This document shows, one piece after another, positions 33,866-43,221 of a DNA stretch of 64,000 nt. The stretch is taken from the NCBI RefSeq assembly GCF_003001675.1, contig NZ_PVYW01000010.1, positions 1 through 64,000 of the forward strand, written 5' to 3'. The translations under genes were made by a program, and so were the position numbers. The notes under the pieces were generated by a model that saw only the letters and a program-made list of their open reading frames with translations, did not search any database and had not been told where the DNA came from. The stretch comes from Cohnella sp. SGD-V74. Its GTDB lineage: Bacteria; Bacillota; Bacilli; Paenibacillales; Paenibacillaceae. How positions within the stretch are numbered: the first letter of the stretch is position 1; every line of letters starts with the position of its first letter.

Positions 33866-34865
33866 GCAGCAAGTAAGCGAAGTAAGGAACTCCGATCAGC
33901 GATACGATAATGCCCGCGGGAAGTCCGGCCGGTTCGATCAGATTGCGTCCGACCGTATCGGCCAGCAGCAGCAGCCATCCTCCCAGCAGTACGGCGACGG
34001 GGATGAAAAACTGGTTGCGCGGACCGACCAGCGCCTTGGCGATATGCGGAGCCATCAGGCCGATGAACGCGATGCCCCCGGTTACGGATACAGCCGCAGC
34101 GGCGGAGGCGACGGCTGCCAGCAGCAGCACGATGCGCTCCCGCTCGAGCCGCAGTCCGACGCCGATCGCGGACGAGTCGCTCAGACCGAGCAGGTTCAGC
34201 CGGACCGCTTTGAACAGAGCGAACGGGATGAGCAGGACGAGCCACGGCAGCAGTGCCCATACGAACGGCCAATCCGTCCCCCAGATGTTGCCGGCGATCC
34301 ACTTGGCGATGAAGTCGACCTTCTGGCGGTCCGAGGAGGAGATCAGCACGATCATGATCCCGGACAGCGCCAAGGAGAAGCCGACGCCGACGAGCACGAG
34401 CCGGATCGGATCCAGGCCGCGCGAACGGCTATAGGAGAACGCGTAGATCAGAATGGCCGTAACGACCGCGGACGCGAATGCGACCAACGGAAGCATATAG
34501 ACGAACGACCCGGCTTCGATCGGGAAGTACAGGAAGAAGATCGCGACGCCGACGCCGGCGCCGGAATTGATGCCGATGATGCCCGGATCGGCCAAGTCGT
34601 TGCGGGTGACGCTCTGCAGAATCGAACCGGACAGCGCCAGCGCCATTCCGGCCAGCAGCGTAATCGCGATGCGCGGCATCCGCAGGGAGAACACGACGAA
34701 ATGCTCCTTAAACGTTCCATGCCCGAATAGAGTGGGAAGCAGTCGGTCGAAGGATACGGAAGAGCGTCCGATACCCATGCCGACGGCCGCCGTAATGGCG
34801 ATAAGCACGATGCTGACAATCAGAATGCGGATCAGGTTGCGAACGGGATGAGTTGCGGCGTTCAT
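33855..34865 (-). CDS. Iron-siderophore ABC transporter permease (FecCD family)
   Basis: 336 residues with about ten membrane helices. SFDRLLPTLFG, RMPRIAITLLAGMALALSG, LQSVTRNDLADPGIIGINSG and GGIAFIGLMAPHIAKALVGP are the FecCD hallmarks. It forms a heterodimer with the next permease; the two genes overlap by four bases. The operon order on the minus strand is binding protein, permease, permease. No ATPase is encoded here, so a shared siderophore ATPase elsewhere is expected. Confidence 0.95.
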   Translation of the reverse strand: MNAATHPVRNLIRILIVSIVLIAITAAVGMGIGRSSVSFDRLLPTLFGHGTFKEHFVVFSLRMPRIAITLLAGMALALSGSILQSVTRNDLADPGIIGINSGAGVGVAIFFLYFPIEAGSFVYMLPLVAFASAVVTAILIYAFSYSRSRGLDPIRLVLVGVGFSLALSGIMIVLISSSDRQKVDFIAKWIAGNIWGTDWPFVWALLPWLVLLIPFALFKAVRLNLLGLSDSSAIGVGLRLERERIVLLLAAVASAAAAVSVTGGIAFIGLMAPHIAKALVGPRNQFFIPVAVLLGGWLLLLADTVGRNLIEPAGLPAGIIVSLIGVPYFAYLLLKK

Positions 34866-35869
34866 GAGAGAGCTTTGCCTCCTTTGCGTACGACGAACAG
34901 GAAGAAGGGCAAGCCCAGCATCGCGACGACGGCGGCCACCGGCGTCTCGTACGGCGAATTGAGCGTGCGGCCGATCGTATCGGCGATCAGCATGAACGAA
35001 GCCCCCGCGAATACCGAGAAGGGAAGGATATAGCGGTAGTCGGTGCCTACGAACCTGCGGACGATGTGAGGAATCATGAGTCCGACGAAGGCCATGTTCC
35101 CGACGAGCGCGACCGAGGCGCCTGTCAGCAGAACGATCAGGACGAACATGATCGCTTTGATCTGCGCGAGCTTCTGTCCGAGGCCGGTAGCTACCTCGTC
35201 GCTAAGACTGAGAAGGGTGACCTGGTTGGACATAAACAGAGTGGCGACGAGCCCGACAAGAATGACCGGGGCGATCGTCTGAAGCTGTCCCCATGTCGTG
35301 CCGATCAAGCCTCCCGCCGTCCACATGGACACGTCCTTGGAGATTTTGAAGATCAGGCCGAGCCCGTCGGCAATGGCATACAGAAAGGCCGATACCGCCG
35401 CGCCGGCCAGCACGATGCGGATTGGAGACAGGCTGCCTTGGCGCATCGATCCGAGTGCGATGACAAGCGCGGAACCGGCGGCGGCCCCGATAAAGCAGGC
35501 GATCATAATTCCGAAGTAGTCCAAGCCGGGGATGAACGCGATGCCGATCGCCAGCGCGAGATTGGCTCCGGAAGTCAGGCCGAGCAGTCCCGGATCCGCC
35601 AGAGGGTTGCGCGTGACTCCCTGCATGACTGCCCCGGATACGGCGAAGGCGGCTCCGACGAGAATTGCTCCGACTTCGCGGGGAATGCGGATTTCGCGCA
35701 GCATGAGCGCCTTGTCTCCCATGCCGCTGCCGGTGATCGCGTGCCACAAATCCTGATATGTAGTATCCGCCGCTCCGAGAATCAAGGAAATCGCGAAGCA
35801 GAGGACAAAAACGACGATGCTGCCTGCAAGCTTGTAGGCGAAATTTGAGGAACGAGATTTGGTCATCAT
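34862..35869 (-). CDS. Iron-siderophore ABC transporter permease (FecCD family)
   Basis: 335 residues from the ATG at 35869 (ATG 35866 equally possible), with GAGAGG just upstream; an upstream extension to 35929 has no start signal. REIRIPREVGAILVGAAFAV, MQGVTRNPLADPGLLG and VGNMAFVGLMIPHIVRRFVG fit FecCD permeases. It lies between the binding protein and the second permease of the same importer. Confidence 0.95.
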   Translation of the reverse strand: MMTKSRSSNFAYKLAGSIVVFVLCFAISLILGAADTTYQDLWHAITGSGMGDKALMLREIRIPREVGAILVGAAFAVSGAVMQGVTRNPLADPGLLGLTSGANLALAIGIAFIPGLDYFGIMIACFIGAAAGSALVIALGSMRQGSLSPIRIVLAGAAVSAFLYAIADGLGLIFKISKDVSMWTAGGLIGTTWGQLQTIAPVILVGLVATLFMSNQVTLLSLSDEVATGLGQKLAQIKAIMFVLIVLLTGASVALVGNMAFVGLMIPHIVRRFVGTDYRYILPFSVFAGASFMLIADTIGRTLNSPYETPVAAVVAMLGLPFFLFVVRKGGKALS

Positions 35870-35950
35870 GGGCCTCTCATCTTTTCCCTGGAATACGTGA
35901 AGGAAATCCCCTCTCGGGGATTCCCTCAACTGGCAAAGCCGATATCACGA

Positions 35951-36925
35951 TTAACCGAGGAAGTTTGTAATGAAAAATTCGAGCTGGAAGTCCAACGTCA
36001 GCGGATCGTTAAAATAAAATTCCTGCGCGTTGACTTCGTATACGCGGTTGTTCGCAACTGCCGGAATGTTCTTGTACGTCTCCGTCTCCGTGAACGACAG
36101 ATCCGAGCCCGGAAACTTGCTGAAGATGACGTAGTCGCCGGCGAATTCCGGCACCACTTCGGACGATAGCGCGTAATAGCCGTCCTTGAGCGCCGTTTCC
36201 TTGACCTTCTCCGGCATGGCGAGCTTCATCTCCTGGTAGAGAATCTCGGTGCCGCGTCCCCAGTTGTCTCCGTAGACGTAGATCTGTTTGTCGTACGCTT
36301 CGATGACCGATACCGTCGACTCGGCGCCGATCTTCGCTTTGATGTCTTCGCCGGCTGTGGCCGCGCGGGCTTTGAAGTCGTCGATCCATGCTTTTGCTTC
36401 GGCCTCTTTGTTCAACAGTTTGCCGATTTCCAGATGCTGCGTCAAGTAGTCGACTTTGCCGTACGTGTAAGTGACGGTCGGGGCGATCTCCTTGAGCTTG
36501 TCGACGTTCTTGATGTTCGAGAGGCCGACGATCAGATCGGGCTCCAGCTCGATGATCTTCTCCAGATCCTCGTCGGTTACCGCGGCGACGTCTTTGAGCG
36601 TGGCGTCGAAACGGGGGTTCATCTTGGACCATTCGTCCACGCCGACGAGCGGTACGCCCAGCGCCATGACGTTGCCCGCGAACGAGGACAGCACGATGAC
36701 GCGCTGCGGGTTCGCCGGAACCTCGACCGGACCGTTCTCGGATTCGTACGTGATCGTGCCGGATTCGGCGGGAGCCGAAGCGGACGGGGATGCGGACTCC
36801 GAAGGGGCCGCCGATGAGGGCTGCGCGGAAGGACTGGCAGAACTGCCCGTGTTGTCGGCTTTTCCTCCGCATGCGGCAAGGATTAATAGCAAGGCCAGGG
36901 CGAATGGAACGATAATTTTTTTCAC
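35951..36925 (-). CDS. Iron-siderophore-binding lipoprotein
   Basis: 324 residues from GTG 36925. The lipobox is ILAACGG (Cys about 19), with a Ser/Ala/Pro tether. The class III binding-protein fold is seen in PQRVIVLSSFAGNVMALGV, EKIIELEPDLIVGLSNIKN and TVSVIEAYDKQIYVYGDN. It delivers a ferric siderophore to the two FecCD permeases. A Fur box lies about 95 bp upstream. The exact siderophore cannot be read. Confidence 0.95.
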   Translation of the reverse strand: MKKIIVPFALALLLILAACGGKADNTGSSASPSAQPSSAAPSESASPSASAPAESGTITYESENGPVEVPANPQRVIVLSSFAGNVMALGVPLVGVDEWSKMNPRFDATLKDVAAVTDEDLEKIIELEPDLIVGLSNIKNVDKLKEIAPTVTYTYGKVDYLTQHLEIGKLLNKEAEAKAWIDDFKARAATAGEDIKAKIGAESTVSVIEAYDKQIYVYGDNWGRGTEILYQEMKLAMPEKVKETALKDGYYALSSEVVPEFAGDYVIFSKFPGSDLSFTETETYKNIPAVANNRVYEVNAQEFYFNDPLTLDFQLEFFITNFLG

Positions 36926-37018
36926 GTAATGACTCTCTCCCTTTTCTCTAATTATGCTTAATGTACAAATAAATGATCGAATTGTGGTTCCAGCTATTGC
37001 GACTTCGCGCCACACTGT

Positions 37019-37033
37019 TGAGAATGATTCTCA
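37019..37033 (-). promoter_or_regulatory. Fur box
   Basis: TGAGAATGATTCTCA is a perfect 7-1-7 inverted repeat matching TGATAATnATTATCA at 13 of 15 positions. It sits upstream of the siderophore-binding protein gene and implies iron repression. Confidence 0.9.
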
Positions 37034-37115
37034 TGATCACATTGGGTATTGTAAGACGGGGGAGGGACGGTGTCAATAGGAGGGGGATGGAAAATGGGCT
37101 TTTCGGAAATAAGCA

Positions 37116-37153
37116 AGCCGTCTCGAAGCCGGACTGCGGGCTTCGGGACGGCT
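37116..37153 (-). terminator. Hairpin downstream of the exported GH32-like genes
   Basis: AGCCGTCTCGAAGCC (37116-37130) pairs with GGCTTCGGGACGGCT (37139-37153) with one mismatch, about 50 bp beyond the stop of the gene at 37201. The T-run on the minus strand is weak. Confidence 0.65.
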
Positions 37154-37200
37154 CTATTAAGCGGTGAGCAGCTGCGTGGATTAACGGAGCGCTGGCTGTT

Positions 37201-39981
37201 TTATTGACTCAGTCCATAGACTTTGACATTGCCGAACGTCGCTCCCCCGCCGGAAGAGAACAGCCGGATATCGGAGCTGTCGAGCGATTTGGGGATACGG
37301 GCGGCCAGAGCATACTTGTCGTTCACGAACACTTCCAGAATGTCGCCTTCGGAGATCAGGCGCAGCGTATTCGTGCCGTCCAAGTCTCCGGCTTCAACCG
37401 GAATGTGGCTGAAATCGGTCCAATTGCCCGTTCCGGTCGTATCGCGTCGTACCCTGATCAGGCTGTTGGCCTTATCCAGAGAGATTTCAAAGCCGTAAGG
37501 AGACGTCGCGCCTTTGTCGATCAGAAGACCGGCGCGATCGGCGCTGCTCGACATGGACACCGTCATTTCTACGTCGAAGCGGCCGTAATCGCCCGGTAGC
37601 TTGGCGATGGAAAATCCGGTGCCGGAGGAGGAGAACGCGCCGGAGACGAACGACCAGCTTCCCATTTCTGCAGAAGGGCTGCTTACGCCTCCGTACAGTT
37701 CCCCGCCGCGGATTGCGGAAGAGAAGGTCGCTTCCAGCTTGACGCCCAGCTTGCCGCTCGGCAACGCGTACAGCTCCCTCGGAAAGCCGATGTGTCCGCC
37801 CCAGGCATTGCCCGTCGCCTGCTGCGGAATCCAGCCGAGCATGATCCATTTCGCGCCGTCATGGAACACCTGTGCCGCAGCCAAGTCTTCGCCTTCTAGG
37901 GAATGGGCGGTTTTGGACGCCCAGTTGTCGGCGTCGATCGCGGTGTTCGGATCTCCGATCCAATACGTCGGGCCGCCGACCCAATGCGCGGTTTGACGGG
38001 CGATGCTAGCCATCAAGTACCAACGGTTGCCCAGCTTGAACAACTGCGCAACTTCGGGCTCTTGAGCCGAGCCGACAGGTATGCCTGTATTCGGGAACCG
38101 GATCAGGTCAGTCTGGGCTCCCCAACTCGTGAGCGAGCTGCCGACGGAGCTGGTTAGCGCGATGGACACGTCCATGCCCGAGCCGATACCCCAGTCCTGG
38201 TTGGAGCGATAAGCCGAGCTGACCATCCGGTATACGCCGGCGTCGGCGTCCCAGAACACGTAAGGATCGCGGGCTCCGGCCGTATACGGCGTCATGGAGT
38301 TGGCGATGTCATACGATGAGGAAGCGTTGCTCCACTCGGTCAGATCTAAACTTTCGCTTCCCTTCATTTCGGAACCGTTGCCGTAATAGCTGCGATAGAC
38401 GCTGCCATCCTTGAACACGCCAAGCGCATAGTAGTTCTGATAGGGGGCGGAGCCCGAACGGGTCAAGGCAACCGGCTGCCAGCTTTTATAGTCGGTCGTC
38501 GTCACCAAGGCAGGCTCGAAGGTGCCGGGCTTCAAATAATAGAGGTACAGCGTTCCGTTTTCCCAGTAGGGATGAACGTCTCCGATATAGTGAGAGGGAT
38601 GTTTGTAATGCAGCTTGATTCCCGGCCCTCCCGATTGATAATCGATCTGCGGGTCCCAATACGTCGAATCGTTGTCAATCGACGATTTGCGGTTCAGCAC
38701 GAAGCGAATTTCGTCTCCGGGCTTCACGTAGGTTAACACCCCGTGATTGACACCGACGCCATCATTGTAAGAGATGTTCTGCCAGCCGGAGGCCGGCCAG
38801 ATCTGCGTCCCGTTCTTCAGGATTCGAGCTTGCACGCCGTCCCCTCCGCTCAGGTCGCGCTTGCGTACTGCTCCCGTGATGTTTACAGTACCTTCCATCG
38901 GGCTGACGAATGCGCGTACCGTATCGGTGGACGTTCCGGGATGAACGGTGTCCGCGCCGTTCCAGCCGATCAGGGCGTAGGAGCTGCGGCCGAGCCAGGC
39001 ATGGAAGCCCGACGAATCGTAGGTCATCGGCGCATAAGTAGAGCCGTCCCAATCGCGGTAAAACCAATGGTCGGTTCCTTGCGTCGAGGACGAATACCCT
39101 TCGGAAGCGACAAACCGGCTTTTCAGCCCTGTGCCGATGCTGAAGCGGATTTTGGCCGAGGATGAGAGGATGTTCCCGGATACCGTTCGCTCGGCGACGA
39201 CCTCCAGCACGTATCTTCCGGACGCCGTAATCGAAGAGCCGCTGGAGAATGCGGCGGGAGCGCCGCCGTCTTTGGCCAGCGTAGCGTACGAAGTCGTTCC
39301 GGACGGATCGGTCCAAGACGGGGCGGCGGAAGCATATGCGCCTCCGTCAGCCACTCCGGTTACCTCGGGACGATCCGGGGCGTCGGAGGACGAGTAGGCG
39401 ACGGTAGGGTCCCAATAGGTGCTGTCATTATTGATATTGCCGTTGCGATTCAGTACGAAGCGCAGCCGGTCGCCGCGGGTCACCTGCACGCTAAGCGAAT
39501 GATTGACGCCAACACCGTCGTTATAGGCGATGCTCTGCCAGCCGGAGGCCGGCCAAATCTGCGTCCCGTTCTTCAAAATCCGGGCCTGCACGCCGTCCCC
39601 TCCGTTCAAGTCCCGCTTGCGTACGTTGCCTGTGATCGACACCTGTCCATCGGCCGGCGCTTCGAAGGTCAGCGCCGTATCGGTGGCCGTGCCGGGATGC
39701 AGCGTGTCCGGGCTGTTCCAGCCGATCAGACTGTAACCGCTTCTGCCCTGCCAGGCGTGAAAGCTGGAGTCCTCATAAGCCATCGGCGCGTAGTCGCTGC
39801 CGTTCCAATCCTCGTAAATCCACCCGTCAACACCCTGCGCTCCGGTTCTGAACGCTTCCGAAGCCGTAAAGCTTTGACTGGTCCATCCGCTTGCGGATAC
39901 GCGCTCGGGCGCGAACGAGACGAGGGAGAAGCCCAATCCCGCAGCAAGAAGAAGCTTGATCGCTTTCCGGTATCCGAACAT
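37201..39981 (-). CDS. Exported GH32-like glycosidase with duplicated N-terminal module
   Basis: 926 residues with a signal peptide (about 1-31). Two copies of a module of about 155 residues (roughly 35-193 and 291-448) share GGDGVQARILKNGTQIWPAS and GVGVNH. An Ig-like stretch separates them. The catalytic five-blade propeller follows (about 455-760): YIGDVHPYW (nucleophile Asp), GARDPYVFW (the RDP transition-state Asp) and SAQEPEVAQLF (acid/base Glu), the GH32/GH68 clan set. A beta-sandwich ends the protein (NTLRLISEGDILEVFVNDKYAL). It probably cuts a fructan or related polymer outside the cell. It is the last gene of the operon. Confidence 0.85.
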   Translation of the reverse strand: MFGYRKAIKLLLAAGLGFSLVSFAPERVSASGWTSQSFTASEAFRTGAQGVDGWIYEDWNGSDYAPMAYEDSSFHAWQGRSGYSLIGWNSPDTLHPGTATDTALTFEAPADGQVSITGNVRKRDLNGGDGVQARILKNGTQIWPASGWQSIAYNDGVGVNHSLSVQVTRGDRLRFVLNRNGNINNDSTYWDPTVAYSSSDAPDRPEVTGVADGGAYASAAPSWTDPSGTTSYATLAKDGGAPAAFSSGSSITASGRYVLEVVAERTVSGNILSSSAKIRFSIGTGLKSRFVASEGYSSSTQGTDHWFYRDWDGSTYAPMTYDSSGFHAWLGRSSYALIGWNGADTVHPGTSTDTVRAFVSPMEGTVNITGAVRKRDLSGGDGVQARILKNGTQIWPASGWQNISYNDGVGVNHGVLTYVKPGDEIRFVLNRKSSIDNDSTYWDPQIDYQSGGPGIKLHYKHPSHYIGDVHPYWENGTLYLYYLKPGTFEPALVTTTDYKSWQPVALTRSGSAPYQNYYALGVFKDGSVYRSYYGNGSEMKGSESLDLTEWSNASSSYDIANSMTPYTAGARDPYVFWDADAGVYRMVSSAYRSNQDWGIGSGMDVSIALTSSVGSSLTSWGAQTDLIRFPNTGIPVGSAQEPEVAQLFKLGNRWYLMASIARQTAHWVGGPTYWIGDPNTAIDADNWASKTAHSLEGEDLAAAQVFHDGAKWIMLGWIPQQATGNAWGGHIGFPRELYALPSGKLGVKLEATFSSAIRGGELYGGVSSPSAEMGSWSFVSGAFSSSGTGFSIAKLPGDYGRFDVEMTVSMSSSADRAGLLIDKGATSPYGFEISLDKANSLIRVRRDTTGTGNWTDFSHIPVEAGDLDGTNTLRLISEGDILEVFVNDKYALAARIPKSLDSSDIRLFSSGGGATFGNVKVYGLSQ

Positions 39982-40004
39982 ATTCGTTCCTCCGAATCTT
40001 CGAT

Positions 40005-42377
40005 TTAATGGGCCAACTCTTGTCGGCTGAGCAATCTGTAAAGCTCAACGGCGCTAAAAACGGACCCGGAAGGCGAGTCGGCCGCATCCCCGGTATCGAA
40101 TAGAGAGAGCGAGGCTTGGCGAACGGGCTCCATTAATCGGGCTGCCAAGGCGTAGCGTTCGTTGACGAACAGCTCGACGATGTCGTCTTCCACGATGAGC
40201 CGTGCGCGTACAACTTCAGTTGAATCGAGTTCAACCTGCAGCTCGCTATGCACGATTTCACCGCTGCGGATGCGCAGCTTTCCGGCGGCCGGGTCTAATT
40301 CGACTGTGACTGGGCGTTCAGAGCCGTCGCTTACAATACGCACGCCTCCAACGGCATCCGTGGCCGATGGCAACCATTCGAAAGTGAGGTCGAAGCGGTC
40401 GTAACGCCCCGGAATGACGGCCTCCCGATCTCCATCCGCCGAGTGAACCGCATCGGGGGCGGCGGGAAGCGGCCAACGTCCGCCGCGAATGGCTTGGCCC
40501 ACGGAGGCGGGAAGCCGGACGTCGAACAAGCCGTTCGGACGCCGCACGAGCTCTCGGGGAAGGGCGATGTCCCCGCCCCAATGCTGGTAGCCGATCGTTT
40601 CAACGTCCCGCAGCGGAATCCAGCCGAACAGCAGCGGCCGGCCGCCCGCAGGAAACGCAATCTGGGCGGCGGCTAAATCCTCCCCGTCCAGCAGTTGCAT
40701 ATCCGCCTCCAGCCATGGGCCGTGGGGCGAATCGGCGACAAGACAGGTCGTCGGCCCGACGCGATGATCGTACACGCTGAAGATCAAATACCACTTGCCT
40801 TCGTGCTTGAACATCTGCGGCACTTCCGGGTCTCCGATATTTCCCGGAGCGTACAGATCTCCCTTGCCGGTCCAGCTCTTCAGATCGGGAGACACCGCAT
40901 AGCAGACGGAGCCTTCCGGTCCGTTCTGTTCTCCGCCCTTGCGGCAGGTCATAACGGCCCAATACTGGCCGTCGTCCTCGTTGCGGAAGACATACGGATC
41001 GCGTTGAACCGAGTACCCCGGCTGAGGAGGGATATCGTACTCAGGGCCGGCGGCTTGCCAGGTTTGCAGGTCCGTGCTGTAGGCGCTGCGCATCACGTTG
41101 CCGTCCGTGCCGGAGTAGCTGCGGTAGACGCCCGCCTGCTCGTCGTAGAAGACGCCGAGCACGAACCATGGCTTGATCGGAGGGACCGAAGCGTCTCTCT
41201 TCAAGGTCAGCGAAGCTTCTTCATAGCGCAACATATCGCGCGAGGTGAGCAGTGCCGCTTCATAGCCGCCCCCAGGCCGGAGATAGTACATGTTTAGCGC
41301 GCCATCCTTGGCGAAGTACGGATGGACGTCCCCGATCTCGTGCTCGGAATGTCTGAAATGGAGCGGAACGGAGGACATCTCCCCGTAAGAAAGGGAGGGA
41401 TTCCAGGCGACGCTCTTATCCGGAGAATCTCCCTCGATCCGGAATGTGACGCGATCTCCGACCTCGACCGGCAGTCGGAACCGGACTGCGTAAGCCCCGG
41501 GCTCTTCCTGACTCCCGCTCCATGCGGCCTCCGTTCCTTCTATAGGCCATACAGTCCGATCGTTCGACAGTACGCTGATCCTAACGGAAGAAGTCGCGAT
41601 CACTTCCCGCAGCAGGACCGCATCCCCGGCAATGTCGAGCTCCCCGGGCGAAGGAGCCGTGAAAGAACGATCGTATACATCGCCGGACCGGGATACGCTC
41701 CATAGCTTTCCGTCGGTTTCCTCTCCGGGCTGCGGAGCGGTATAGAACGGAACGATCGGTGTAACCTCGGTCGGGCCGAATTCGGCTTCGGACATCAGTG
41801 TAAGCACCCCCGCTTTTCCTTGTGTGATGGCAGCATCTCTTGTATCGATGAGAGGCCGCTCCCCGTCTCCCGCGTACACGCGAAGTCGATCTCCGGCCGC
41901 TTCGATGCGGAGGGATACCGCCTGTCTATCCGGCACGCTCAGATCGGCGGAGCCGATGGACGCCGCGATGCCCTTAACTTTGCGAAACAGCTCCAGCTTG
42001 GGAGACGGGTAGACGAATGATTCGCTGCGGACGATCAAATAGTAGTAATCCTCGGGCGAAGCATAGCGAAACAGAAGTCCGGCCTGAAACTCGCCGCCGG
42101 TCAATGCGACGGAGGAACGGAGTTCGTAATCCGCCCATTGCTCTTCCCCGGCAACCGCGATCGCCGCCCCTTCCGCATCGGATTGGACGAAGACCCCGTC
42201 TTGCCGCTCCGTCCAGCTTCCTCCAAGCCGCTCCCACTTCGAGGCGGAGGAGCCCAAGAGGAAGGGAGCTTTGCTCCCGGCATCTCCATCGTTGCCGTCG
42301 TCCCCGCCGCTGCAGGCGGCCGTCAGGAAGACAAGGAGCGCCAATGCGATGCCGCAAGTGCCGAAACGCGCTTTCAT
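40005..42377 (-). CDS. GH32-like glycosidase lipoprotein
   Basis: 790 residues with the lipobox LTAACSGG (Cys about 22). A LamG/DUF1080-like sandwich (about 35-190, FQAGLLFRYASPEDYYYLIV) is followed by a module related to the repeats of the next gene's product (about 205-320). The catalytic propeller has EIGDVHPYF, VQRDPYVFR and GDPEVPQMF, supplying the Asp, Asp and Glu of the GH32 clan. A C-terminal sandwich holds VEDDIVELFVNERYAL. It would work at the cell surface, releasing oligosaccharides for the adjacent importer. It lies 4 bp after the permease gene in the operon. Confidence 0.86.
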   Translation of the reverse strand: MKARFGTCGIALALLVFLTAACSGGDDGNDGDAGSKAPFLLGSSASKWERLGGSWTERQDGVFVQSDAEGAAIAVAGEEQWADYELRSSVALTGGEFQAGLLFRYASPEDYYYLIVRSESFVYPSPKLELFRKVKGIAASIGSADLSVPDRQAVSLRIEAAGDRLRVYAGDGERPLIDTRDAAITQGKAGVLTLMSEAEFGPTEVTPIVPFYTAPQPGEETDGKLWSVSRSGDVYDRSFTAPSPGELDIAGDAVLLREVIATSSVRISVLSNDRTVWPIEGTEAAWSGSQEEPGAYAVRFRLPVEVGDRVTFRIEGDSPDKSVAWNPSLSYGEMSSVPLHFRHSEHEIGDVHPYFAKDGALNMYYLRPGGGYEAALLTSRDMLRYEEASLTLKRDASVPPIKPWFVLGVFYDEQAGVYRSYSGTDGNVMRSAYSTDLQTWQAAGPEYDIPPQPGYSVQRDPYVFRNEDDGQYWAVMTCRKGGEQNGPEGSVCYAVSPDLKSWTGKGDLYAPGNIGDPEVPQMFKHEGKWYLIFSVYDHRVGPTTCLVADSPHGPWLEADMQLLDGEDLAAAQIAFPAGGRPLLFGWIPLRDVETIGYQHWGGDIALPRELVRRPNGLFDVRLPASVGQAIRGGRWPLPAAPDAVHSADGDREAVIPGRYDRFDLTFEWLPSATDAVGGVRIVSDGSERPVTVELDPAAGKLRIRSGEIVHSELQVELDSTEVVRARLIVEDDIVELFVNERYALAARLMEPVRQASLSLFDTGDAADSPSGSVFSAVELYRLLSRQELAH

Positions 42378-42381
42378 GCCG

Positions 42382-43221
42382 TCACCCTTTCACCGAGCCG
42401 GACATGACGCCCTGGACGAAATATTTGGTCCCGAAGACGAACAGCAGCAAAATCGGAATGGCCGAAATGACGTTTCCCGCCATAAGATAGCCGACCTTGG
42501 TCTGATATTGGGTCGTGAAATATTGAAGACCGATCGCTACCGTGCGCAAGCCGTCCTCACTGATCGTAATCAGAGGCCAGACGTAGTCGTTCCATACGCC
42601 GACGGCCGTCAAGATGGCAACCGTCACAGCCATGGAGCGGGTTAGCGGAAGGATGATCGACCAGAACACTTGAAGCTCCGACGCTCCGTCGATGCGCGCC
42701 GACTCGAAAATTTCCCTCGGCATGCCCTCGATATAGTTGCGCATGATGAAGATGCCGATAATCTGCCCTCCGGTGACGTACGGAATCAGAAGCACGAGCC
42801 AGTTGTTGAGCAGCCCAAGCGATTTGTAGAGCACGAAGGAAGGAGCCAGCGTCAAAATGTCGGGAATCAGCATCAGCAGAAACAGGAGAACGAACAGCAC
42901 CTCTTTGCCCCAGAAATACATTTTCGCGAACGCGTATCCGGTCAACGTGGAGAGGACAACGACGCCGACGACGGATAGCAGCGTGATTAGAACGGAATTG
43001 ACCATGTATTTGTCGATTACGTTCCAGGCATGGCTGTAATTGCTCCAATAATACTCTCCGGGGAAAACGGACCACCAACTGCTGAAAATCTGTACGTCGG
43101 ACTTATAAGAGGAAACGAATAAAAAAACGAACGGATACACGCTGAGCAGACAGATGATCCACAATGTCAGATGATTGGCGCCGACCAGCACACGCCTGGC
43201 CAGATTAGTCATGGAGATCAC
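42382..43221 (-). CDS. Sugar ABC transporter permease, MalG type
   Basis: 279 residues with six helices. The EAA loop is REIFESARIDGASELQVFWS and the C-terminus FVQGVMSGSVKG is typical of MalG-like CUT1 permeases. It overlaps the preceding permease gene by 17 bp if ATG 43221 is used; ATG 43212 is an alternative start. It belongs to the glycan importer with the solute-binding protein at 44203. Confidence 0.94.
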   Translation of the reverse strand: MISMTNLARRVLVGANHLTLWIICLLSVYPFVFLFVSSYKSDVQIFSSWWSVFPGEYYWSNYSHAWNVIDKYMVNSVLITLLSVVGVVVLSTLTGYAFAKMYFWGKEVLFVLLFLLMLIPDILTLAPSFVLYKSLGLLNNWLVLLIPYVTGGQIIGIFIMRNYIEGMPREIFESARIDGASELQVFWSIILPLTRSMAVTVAILTAVGVWNDYVWPLITISEDGLRTVAIGLQYFTTQYQTKVGYLMAGNVISAIPILLLFVFGTKYFVQGVMSGSVKG

